Below are positions 57,201 to 64,000 of a DNA stretch of 64,000 bases, piece after piece. Every line of letters begins with the position of its first letter. The stretch's first letter is position 1. This DNA comes from Bacteroidia bacterium. Its GTDB lineage: Bacteria; Bacteroidota; Bacteroidia; Flavobacteriales; Flavobacteriaceae. The position numbers and the translations under genes were made by a program. The stretch is from assembly GCA_030432635.1 (NCBI GenBank), contig JAUIMB010000001.1, positions 124,001-188,000 on the forward strand. The letters run 5' to 3'. A model generated the notes under the pieces. It was not told the origin of the DNA. It saw only the letters and a list, made by a program, of their open reading frames with translations, and ran no database searches.

Positions 57201-60200
57201 CAGCTATCGATTTTGAGAATAGTCCCTTTTATGTCAATGACACATTAAATCCTTGGGATGTTGATGGCAAGCGTAAAGCTGGAATTAGCTCCTTTGGTGT
57301 TGGTGGCACAAATGTTCATATCATTGTTGAAGAGTACATACCGCAAACTGTCACTTCAAGTAAAGGTAGGCCCTTACAACTCTTGGCTTGGTCTGCAAAG
57401 TCTCAAAGCAGCCTTCATGGTTATCAAAAAGCATTGGGTGAATTCTTGGAAACTTCCGTAGATATAGACTTATACGATGTATCCTATAGTTTAACCAATA
57501 CAAGAGCAACATTTGCTGAACGAAGCTTTGTAGTGTCTGCTACGACTCAAGAAGCTATCGATAAGCTATCGAATGCAAATGCTATCGACATCAAGTCCAA
57601 TACGTTGAAAACCGAACCTGGTGAACTAGCATTCTTATTTCCTGGTCAAGGATCTCAATATCTTCAAATGGGTAAAGCACTTTATGAAACAGAGGTCGTT
57701 TTCAAAACAGCTGTTGATACTTGTGCTGAACTATTGCAGCCAGAGTTAAAACTAGATATAAGGGAAATCATCTATCCGAAGGAAAATTCCAAAGCATCAG
57801 AAGAACAACTGAAGGATACACAGTATACACAACCAGCGCTATTTGTTATTGAATACGCACTTTCACAATTGTGGATGAGTTGGGGAATTAAACCAACATT
57901 GGTTTGTGGCCATAGCATTGGTGAATTCGTAGCAGCACACTTAGCAGGTGTATTCACTTTGAAGGATGCCTTGTTTTTAATTACAAGACGTGGTAAACTG
58001 GTAAGTGAGCTTCCTGGTGGAAGCATGTTGTCAATTCGAAAGAATTTGGATGAGGTGAAGGATTTAATTCCTGAGAACCTATCCGTTGCAGCCATAAATT
58101 CGGATCGTTTAATTGTGGTATCTGGTCCTGACGAGCCTATAGCAAACTTTGCAAAACAGTTAGATGAAGAAAGCATTGCGAATCGCTTGCTATTTACAAG
58201 TCATGCTTTCCATTCAACTATGATGGATCCTGTATTGGAAACCTTCGAAGCCGAAGTGCGTAAGATGACATTAAATGTTCCTAGATTACCGTTAGTATCA
58301 ACGGTTACTGGTGATTGGATAAAAGATGAAGAGGCAACAGACCCAAAATACTGGACAAATCACTTGAGGGCTGCAGTGAATTTCTCTGGAGCTATGGAAA
58401 CAGTATTAAATCTTGATGACCCAGTCCTTTTGGAAATTGGTCCTGGTCGCGCATTGACTACCTTGTCTAAGCAAAAAACCGGACTTAAATCTATGGCATC
58501 AATCTCAAGTTTGACCATTCCGGATGAGAATCAAACAGCTTACAATACGATATTATCTGCCCTTGGTGAACTATGGTCAAATGGTGTGGATATAGATTGG
58601 ACTGCATTTTATGAAGGTCAGAATAGACAGCATGTTTGGCTTCCTTCATATGTATTTGATCGTAAGCCTTGTTGGGTAGATCCTCCAACAACTCAAACTT
58701 TAAATAAAAATATACCTAATAACAATCATATGACTACAGAGGCTGTTCAACAACAACCTGTAGAAACTATACCAAACCAAAACACCCAAATTATGAGAAA
58801 GCCCATAATTCTTAACAAAATAGCAGAGATTGTAGAAGACAATTCTGGTATTGAGATTGAAGCGAGTGAATACAACCAGAGCTTTTTAGAACTTGGATTG
58901 GACTCGTTAGTGCTTACACAAATGGCGATTAATTTAAAAAATGAATTTAATACGCCAATTACCTTTAGACAACTGAATGGTGAATTAGGTTCTCCAGATT
59001 TGTTAGCGGCACATATTGATAAAGTGCTTCCAAAGGAAGAATTGGCTCCTGCTCCAGCCCCTATGTCAGCACCTGCTGTGACGACAACAAATGGTCCAAT
59101 ACAACAAATGCCAATGTCGCAACCAGTAACTAATTTGGGTTCTGGTGATCCAAATTCAGCATTGAGCCTTATTGCACAGCAAATACAATTGTTAGGTCAG
59201 CAAATACAATTAATGCAAGGGACAAATCAACCCGTAGCACCTTCAGTAATGAGCCACAAGGCTGCTCAAGCAACTCCAATGCCTTTGGTAAACCAACCTA
59301 CTTCCAATGATGAATTGTCTGAAGAAGAAAAGAAAGAACACGAAAAGCCTTTTGGTGCGTCTCCTAAAATCCAAAAACAATCCACTGGATTAAATAAGGA
59401 AAAACAAGCGTTTTTAGATGCACTTATTGATAGCTATAATCAGAAAACAGCAAGCAGTAAAGCCTATACGCAAAAGCATAGAGCTCAAATGTCTGACCCA
59501 AGAGTAGTAACGGGTTTCAAGCCTGAAACAAAAGAGCTGGTCTATCCATTAGTGGTAGACAAGTCCTCTGGAAGTCGACTTTGGGATATTGATGGCAATG
59601 AGTACCTGGATGTATTGAATAGTTTTGGTGCATGTCTATTTGGCCATCAGCCTGATTTTATCAAAAAGGCCATTAACGATCAGGTAGAAAAAGGGTTTGA
59701 GGTTGGTCCACAGCATCCATTGGCTGGTGAAGTTTGCGAATTATTATGCGAGTTTACCAATCAGGATCGTGCTGCTTTATGTAACACAGGATCTGAAGCT
59801 GTTTTAGGTGCTATGCGTATTGCGAGAACCGTTACAGGTCGCTCTTTAATTGTCGCTTTCTCTCGTTCCTATCACGGTATTAATGATGAAGTTATTGTTA
59901 GAGGATCGAAGAAATTAAAATCTTTTCCAGCCGCTTCGGGAATTTTACCAGAAGCTGTTAAGAACATGCTCATCTTGGATTATGGAACTGAAGAAAGTTT
60001 GGCTATTATTAAAGAACGTGCTCACGAAATTGCTGCGGTTTTAGTAGAACCTGTGCAAAGTCGTCGACCAGATTTTAGACCAATTGAATTCCTTAAGGAA
60101 GTTCGAAAGATTACTGAAGCATCAGAATCTGTATTGATCTTTGATGAAATCATAACTGGATTTAGAATGCATCCTGGAGGAACACAAGCGCTATTTGGCG

Positions 60201-60901
60201 TCAAAGCAGATTTAGGGACTTACGGAAAGGTTATTGGTGGTGGAATTTCGATTGGTGCTATCGTCGGTAATAAAAGATGTATGGATGCCCTAGATGGTGG
60301 CTATTGGTCGTATGGCGATGATTCCATTCCTGAAGCTGGAGTGACTTATTTCGCAGGAACGTTTGTGCGTCATCCATTAGCTTTGGCTACTTGTAAAGCG
60401 TCTTTGTTGCATATGAAGGAACAAGGTCCAACTCTGCAAGATGAACTCGCAAGAAAAACCGAACGTTTTGCTTCAGAATTGAATACTTACTTCAAATCAC
60501 ACAGTCTTCCTATGGAAATCGTGTATTATCGTTCACTTTGGAAATTGGTAATGCTTGAGGATGTCCCTTATGCTGAATTGTTCTTCGTATTAATGAGAGA
60601 ACGTGGCATTCATGTTTGGGACGGCTTCCCTTGCTATGTCACGGCTGCTTACACAGAAGATGATGTGACACGATTGATCAATACATCCATAGAATGTGTT
60701 GAAAGATTGTCTGAAGTCGGTATTCTTCAACCTGAAACCGTTGATGGGACTGTGCCTAAAAATGGTACGAAAACAATGACGAAGGATTTAAATCAGCCTC
60801 CTGTTCCTGGAGCACGTCTAGGTATGGATGAAAATGGAAATCCGGCTTGGTTTGTTGCTGACAAAAACAAAGTTGGCGAATACGTTCAAATAGATCTGTA
60901 A
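54251..60901 (+). CDS. Hybrid NRPS/PKS megasynthase: A-T-KS-AT-T-aminotransferase
   Basis: The 2216-residue protein starts with an adenylation domain (about 1-510; YTSGSTGEPKG from Tyr148, NQYGPTE, Lys in TSSGKVNKK). Next is a carrier (Ser548), a ketosynthase (about 603-1030; Cys776, His912, His951) and an acyltransferase (about 1128-1440; Ser1222 in GHSIGEF; HAFH at 1318-1321, the malonyl-type motif). A second carrier follows (Ser1552), then a Pro/Gln-rich linker and a class III PLP aminotransferase (about 1715-2150; Lys1993). There is no ketoreductase, so the beta-keto group should reach the aminotransferase intact, as in the mycosubtilin/iturin starter module. The lack of an N-terminal condensation domain marks it as the loading protein. 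All key residues appear intact. Confidence 0.93.
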   Translation: MKMPNSTYSLFEEAAKQYPNHVAVISDKESLTYSQLEHKVLEVYQLIANHAEQEYIIALSTTRNIDQIVFVLAILKAGKAYLPIDFKYPKKRIQSIVNNSKVNFCLTTTNENQLAEDAGMMLLNGNPNKNVALKTQPEMAKNAAYILYTSGSTGEPKGVCMGQKPTINLVQWQHKHSEANEGSKTLQFAPLSFDVSFQEIMCTLSNGGCLVLITETQRLDMVSLVNWIEKHTVNRLFLPFVALQALAETAVSLNLYPKSLNEIMTAGEQLKITSELQTFFSKLNNCKLYNQYGPTECHVVTELKLEGDPKSWPALPNIGKAIDNTTIYILDKDQNIVTNGEAGELCITGDCLAEGYLGNEALTYERFSTLTLPDSTKIRMYRTGDVAKFLPDGNIEFLGREDEQVKISGHRIELGEVEIALGKLPNIKQAVVIASTHFSAQPQLISYLQSDDNSLKDDPNFRDQVSTVLPDYMLPNYYVWVDEFPKTSSGKVNKKALPLPEYKRPSSAPVYKKPKTDIEKHIAQTWTDILRIPKIGVADNFFEMGGTSLLAQKTVSALRLSYQYEVPIIKLYQHPTIAELANFLEPKKDTISRKTIKSRRRQGSSDIAVVGMAGRFPGANTIQDLWEVLRDGKDTISFFTPEELDPSIPKAIKNDPLYVPARGILPSAKEFDAAFFGINPKVAEAMDPQQRIFLEIAWEVLEQSGHLPEHYDGTIGVYAGTGMNTYYKNNILPNSKVMDRIGSFLADTFNEKDYIASRTAYQLNLKGPAVSVHSACSTSSLAIAQAVEAIRSGQCDVALAGGSSVTAPIHIGHLYQEGSIMSPDGRCRPFDENARGTIFSDGAGVLLLKRLEDAEEDGDIIHAVIKGIGVNNDGGNKGSFTAPSTEGQADAISRALLDADIDPSEISYIETHGTATPVGDPIEIEGLKLAFGEQERNGFCAIGSIKSNMGHLTGAAGAAGVIKTILALKHRQIPASLGYENSNPAIDFENSPFYVNDTLNPWDVDGKRKAGISSFGVGGTNVHIIVEEYIPQTVTSSKGRPLQLLAWSAKSQSSLHGYQKALGEFLETSVDIDLYDVSYSLTNTRATFAERSFVVSATTQEAIDKLSNANAIDIKSNTLKTEPGELAFLFPGQGSQYLQMGKALYETEVVFKTAVDTCAELLQPELKLDIREIIYPKENSKASEEQLKDTQYTQPALFVIEYALSQLWMSWGIKPTLVCGHSIGEFVAAHLAGVFTLKDALFLITRRGKLVSELPGGSMLSIRKNLDEVKDLIPENLSVAAINSDRLIVVSGPDEPIANFAKQLDEESIANRLLFTSHAFHSTMMDPVLETFEAEVRKMTLNVPRLPLVSTVTGDWIKDEEATDPKYWTNHLRAAVNFSGAMETVLNLDDPVLLEIGPGRALTTLSKQKTGLKSMASISSLTIPDENQTAYNTILSALGELWSNGVDIDWTAFYEGQNRQHVWLPSYVFDRKPCWVDPPTTQTLNKNIPNNNHMTTEAVQQQPVETIPNQNTQIMRKPIILNKIAEIVEDNSGIEIEASEYNQSFLELGLDSLVLTQMAINLKNEFNTPITFRQLNGELGSPDLLAAHIDKVLPKEELAPAPAPMSAPAVTTTNGPIQQMPMSQPVTNLGSGDPNSALSLIAQQIQLLGQQIQLMQGTNQPVAPSVMSHKAAQATPMPLVNQPTSNDELSEEEKKEHEKPFGASPKIQKQSTGLNKEKQAFLDALIDSYNQKTASSKAYTQKHRAQMSDPRVVTGFKPETKELVYPLVVDKSSGSRLWDIDGNEYLDVLNSFGACLFGHQPDFIKKAINDQVEKGFEVGPQHPLAGEVCELLCEFTNQDRAALCNTGSEAVLGAMRIARTVTGRSLIVAFSRSYHGINDEVIVRGSKKLKSFPAASGILPEAVKNMLILDYGTEESLAIIKERAHEIAAVLVEPVQSRRPDFRPIEFLKEVRKITEASESVLIFDEIITGFRMHPGGTQALFGVKADLGTYGKVIGGGISIGAIVGNKRCMDALDGGYWSYGDDSIPEAGVTYFAGTFVRHPLALATCKASLLHMKEQGPTLQDELARKTERFASELNTYFKSHSLPMEIVYYRSLWKLVMLEDVPYAELFFVLMRERGIHVWDGFPCYVTAAYTEDDVTRLINTSIECVERLSEVGILQPETVDGTVPKNGTKTMTKDLNQPPVPGARLGMDENGNPAWFVADKNKVGEYVQIDL
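59177..59211 (+). repeat. Short direct repeat in the carrier-aminotransferase linker
   Basis: CAGCAAATACAATT occurs at 59177-59190 and again at 59198-59211, a 21-bp period. It encodes the repeated heptad-like QQIQLL/QQIQLM segment, which probably forms a short amphipathic helix in the linker. Confidence 0.7.
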
Positions 60902-60926
60902 CAGAATTTCGAGTAGATACTGCAAT

Positions 60927-63900
60927 ATGAAACAGGCTGTTCTAGACACAAATAACACTATCACTTTTGACCCGTTTAAAGGTCCGCAAATTGAGAAAGT
61001 AGTTCCAATCACGCAACCTCAAGCTGAAATTTGGATTTCGTGTACTATTGGAGGTGACGATGCCAGTAGAGCTTATAATGAATCCATTACTTTGGTTCTT
61101 GATGGTGAATTGAATACTGCTGCTCTGGATTTAGCCATTCAGCAATTGGCACAGCGTCACGAAGCAATTCGATCTATTTTTAGTGCCAATGGTCGTTATA
61201 TGAGTGTTCTTAAGTATGAACCTTTGCATATTGACCAACTTGATATTTCAAACCAAACAGAAGAAGAACAAAAAGAGTCACTGTCTCAGTATATAAAAGC
61301 TGAAGCTAACTACGTTTTTGATTTGGTTAATGGTCCGTTATTGAAAATGGGCTTAATCAAAACCAAAACTTTGGAGCACCATTTAGTCATCACTGGGCAC
61401 CATATCATTTGTGATGGTTGGTCTTTAGGCACTATATTATACGAGCTTGGCATATTATATTCTGCTAATGTCTCAGGCAAAGCTCCTTCCCTTCCTGAAG
61501 CAGATAGTTTTTCTGCCTTTGCTGATGAATTGCAATTATATGATGGCAGCGACGAACACCATAAAACAGTTAGGTTTTGGCTGGACCAATACAAGCATTC
61601 CATTCCTCAATTAAATTTACCTATAGATTATCCAAGACCAGAAATACGAACGCACAATAGTGAACGACTTGATTTTCCTTTGGATAAGAATTTGATTGCA
61701 GATTTCAAAAAAGTGGGCATCAAATCTGGATGTAGTTTTGTAACCTCATTGATGGCTGCTTTTGAAGTCCTACTCTACGTGCAAACTGGCCAGGATGATA
61801 TTGTGGTTGGTTTGCCTTCAGCTGGGCAAGCTGCAACAGGACAACAGCACCTAATCGGTCACTGTGTTAATTTATTACCATTAAGAAGTACCTTATCTTC
61901 AGAACAATCCTTCAGTGATTATTTAAAAGTAAGAAAGCTGGATATTTTTGATGCTTACGATCATCAGCAATTGAGTTTTGGTGAACTGCTTCAAGAGTTG
62001 CATATACAAAGAGATCCATCAAGGGTTCCATTAGTGCCTGTTGTGTTCAATATTGATATGGGAATGGATAGTAATGTTGGATTTGAAGGTTTAAATTTCG
62101 AATTACTGAGTAACCCAAGACATTACGAAACTTTTGAAATCTTTCTTAATGCCAGTGGTTCAGAAGATAGTTTCGTTTTGGAGTGGTCCTATAACACAAC
62201 ATTATTCAAGGCTGCTACCATCAAGGAAATGATGGTCACTTTTGAAAACATTCTCAAAAGAATCATTGAGAGTCCTGACATAAAACTTGGCGACATTATT
62301 GAAGTCGATCATTCAGCCTATGAAAAACTGAATGACACCTCTATGTCATATCCAAATTTGCCATTACATGAATTATTGGCAAAACAATCCAAAGTAACAC
62401 CTAAGAAAATTGCCTTAAAATTTGAAGACCATCAAATTTCCTATGAAAATCTTGAAAAACAAGCACATCAAATAGCGCATTATTTGAAGGACATTGGTAT
62501 TGGACCAAATGACCGTATCGCCGTTTTGGTACCAAGATCCATTAACCTAATTTCGATTTTGATGGGAATCATGGAATGTGGTGCCACTTACCTACCCTTA
62601 GATCCGAGTTACCCACGAAAACGCATTGAGTTTATGTTGGAAGATGCTGAAGCAAAATGCGTCATTACAACTGAAGCATTGGCTTCAACTTTAGAAACGC
62701 AATCGAAAACATTACGCGTAGATCAATTGTTTTCAAATAGTTCAGGATTCCCTCAAACACCTTTAGAACTGACGGTTGACAACTCAACAATTGCTTATAT
62801 ACTGTATACTTCAGGATCAACAGGAAAACCGAAAGGTGTTCAGGTTACACATAAAAACTTGGTCAATCTATTATACAGTTTCTTGGAGCAGCCAGGACTG
62901 AAAGATACCGATACATTTCTATCCATTACAACAATATCCTTTGATATTGCCATGGCAGAGTTGTTTGCTCCACTCTTAAGAGGCGCAACCTTAGTCTTGA
63001 CCAGCGAAGATACAGCAAAAGATACGCGGCTATTGCTTGACGTCATGAAAGATGAAAACATTACCATGATGCAAGCCACACCTGCAACTTGGCAAATGTT
63101 GTTGGACTCTGGGTGGAATGAGCATTTACCAATTAGAACCATCAGTACAGGTGAAGCCTTGCCAATGGCATTGGCCAAAAAGATCTTACCACAAGTAGAT
63201 GAACTTTGGAATTTATATGGCCCAACCGAAACGACAATATGGTCTGCATTCACTGAGATTAAGGATACAGATGAGTTGATTCCTATAGGTTATCCTATGG
63301 CAAACACGCAACTTTATATCCTAAATGAACAAGGAAAACTTATAGAACCTGGTAAGATTGGAGAATTGTGTATTGCTGGTGATGGTGTGACCAAAGGCTA
63401 TTGGAACAGACCAGAACTCACCTCAGAAAAATTTGTACCAAATCCTTTTAGTAACGATTCGAGTTCAAGACTTTATAAAACAGGTGATTTGGCTCGCCTG
63501 CTTCCTAACGGAAAAGTGCAGTGTTTAGGACGAATTGATCATCAGGTAAAGATTCGTGGCCAACGTATCGAATTGGGTGAAATCGAACAAGCCTTGGATA
63601 GCTTGGAAGGTGTTCAGTCTTCAGTTGTATTATTGAATGACGATCAATTGATAGCCAACTTGATTTCCTTGGAGGTCACCAATGAAAATACAGCACAAAT
63701 CAATCTGTGGAAGGAAACGCTAAAAGAGCATTTGCCTAAGCACATGATTCCGCAACGATTCCATTTGGTAAAGGAGTTTCCAACGACATTAAATGGAAAA
63801 ATTGACCGAAAGGTGTTGTTAAAACAACTCCCTAGCCAATCGGCTGTTTCAAACTATAGCGAACCAACAACAGCTTCAGAAAAAATGGTTGCCAATATTT

Positions 63901-64000
63901 GGCAGGAGGTTCTCGGTATAGCACATATTGGTATTGACAGTGATTTCTTTGAAATTGGAGGTCATTCCATTATTGGTGTTAAAGTAATGGCAAAGCTTGA
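60927..64000 (+). CDS. NRPS module C-A-T, 3'-truncated by the window end
   Basis: The reading frame opens at an ATG 25 nt after the megasynthase stop and stays open to the window end, giving about 1024 residues. It has a condensation domain (about 25-460; HHIICDG at 158-164), an adenylation domain (about 474-967; YTSGSTGKPKG from Tyr627, NLYGPTETT, final Lys in LNGKIDRK) and the start of a carrier (Ser1014 in GGHSIIG). It would condense the beta-amino acyl chain from the preceding protein with a second amino acid. No stop or thioesterase is reached, so at least part of the line lies outside the window. Confidence 0.93.
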   Translation, partial: MKQAVLDTNNTITFDPFKGPQIEKVVPITQPQAEIWISCTIGGDDASRAYNESITLVLDGELNTAALDLAIQQLAQRHEAIRSIFSANGRYMSVLKYEPLHIDQLDISNQTEEEQKESLSQYIKAEANYVFDLVNGPLLKMGLIKTKTLEHHLVITGHHIICDGWSLGTILYELGILYSANVSGKAPSLPEADSFSAFADELQLYDGSDEHHKTVRFWLDQYKHSIPQLNLPIDYPRPEIRTHNSERLDFPLDKNLIADFKKVGIKSGCSFVTSLMAAFEVLLYVQTGQDDIVVGLPSAGQAATGQQHLIGHCVNLLPLRSTLSSEQSFSDYLKVRKLDIFDAYDHQQLSFGELLQELHIQRDPSRVPLVPVVFNIDMGMDSNVGFEGLNFELLSNPRHYETFEIFLNASGSEDSFVLEWSYNTTLFKAATIKEMMVTFENILKRIIESPDIKLGDIIEVDHSAYEKLNDTSMSYPNLPLHELLAKQSKVTPKKIALKFEDHQISYENLEKQAHQIAHYLKDIGIGPNDRIAVLVPRSINLISILMGIMECGATYLPLDPSYPRKRIEFMLEDAEAKCVITTEALASTLETQSKTLRVDQLFSNSSGFPQTPLELTVDNSTIAYILYTSGSTGKPKGVQVTHKNLVNLLYSFLEQPGLKDTDTFLSITTISFDIAMAELFAPLLRGATLVLTSEDTAKDTRLLLDVMKDENITMMQATPATWQMLLDSGWNEHLPIRTISTGEALPMALAKKILPQVDELWNLYGPTETTIWSAFTEIKDTDELIPIGYPMANTQLYILNEQGKLIEPGKIGELCIAGDGVTKGYWNRPELTSEKFVPNPFSNDSSSRLYKTGDLARLLPNGKVQCLGRIDHQVKIRGQRIELGEIEQALDSLEGVQSSVVLLNDDQLIANLISLEVTNENTAQINLWKETLKEHLPKHMIPQRFHLVKEFPTTLNGKIDRKVLLKQLPSQSAVSNYSEPTTASEKMVANIWQEVLGIAHIGIDSDFFEIGGHSIIGVKVMAKL

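Noticed and set aside
57772-58176. A 134-codon minus-strand ORF opposite the acyltransferase domain
   Set aside because: It mirrors the AT-domain coding sequence and is explained by codon bias of the real gene.

Overview
The window is AT-rich and looks like a chromosome segment of a member of the Flavobacteriaceae (Bacteroidota). The evidence is a PorX-type response regulator of the type IX secretion system (T9SS), two giant secreted proteins with T9SS-type C-terminal sorting domains, a fused LpxC/FabZ, flavobacterial -7 promoter motifs (TAnnTTTG) and generally weak Shine-Dalgarno sequences. No tRNA, rRNA, CRISPR array or insertion sequence was recognised.

Region 1 (about 0-16.9 kb) is conserved core. 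The minus strand carries an SPFH/prohibitin-like protein, a VWA-like membrane protein, FabG, an M16 peptidase and SucD. It continues with a lipid A operon: lpxD, lpxC/fabZ, lpxA, efp, a second LpxD-like acyltransferase and an NTF2-like protein. An HD-domain phosphohydrolase is divergent from porX, which is followed by tsaE.

Region 2 (about 17.0-21.1 kb) holds a short predicted exported peptide, three paralogous uncharacterised four-helix membrane proteins, a phage-repressor-like HTH protein, alanine dehydrogenase and a small membrane-anchored protein.

Region 3 (about 21.1-35.1 kb) is almost filled by two giant paralogous minus-strand genes (1948 and 2363 aa). Each encodes a signal peptide, a pectate-lyase-like beta-helix, a calcium-binding-like segment, 19 or 25 tandem Ig-like modules and a T9SS sorting domain. 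The Ig arrays show higher-order repeats and a strict cysteine rule.

Region 4 (about 35.1-50.9 kb) is a plus-strand surface polysaccharide cluster. It contains a Wzy/ligase-like protein, a Wzx flippase, a CapE-cupin-CapF-CapG cassette predicted to make UDP-N-acetyl-L-fucosamine, four glycosyltransferases (two of them close paralogues), an asparagine synthase, a PglC-like sugar transferase, an ATP-grasp ligase and a FemAB/GNAT-like acyltransferase.

Region 5 (about 51.1-64.0 kb) begins with a JmjC-like cupin, a degenerate CPBP-like membrane protein and a methyltransferase. It then holds a hybrid NRPS/PKS assembly line: A-T-KS-AT-T-aminotransferase (2216 aa), followed by C-A-T that runs off the window end. 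As drawn, the first protein would extend an aminoacyl starter with malonate and transaminate the beta-ketone, giving a beta,gamma-diamino acyl unit for condensation by the second. This is the best candidate here for an undescribed biosynthetic system; the product cannot be named because the cluster continues past the window.
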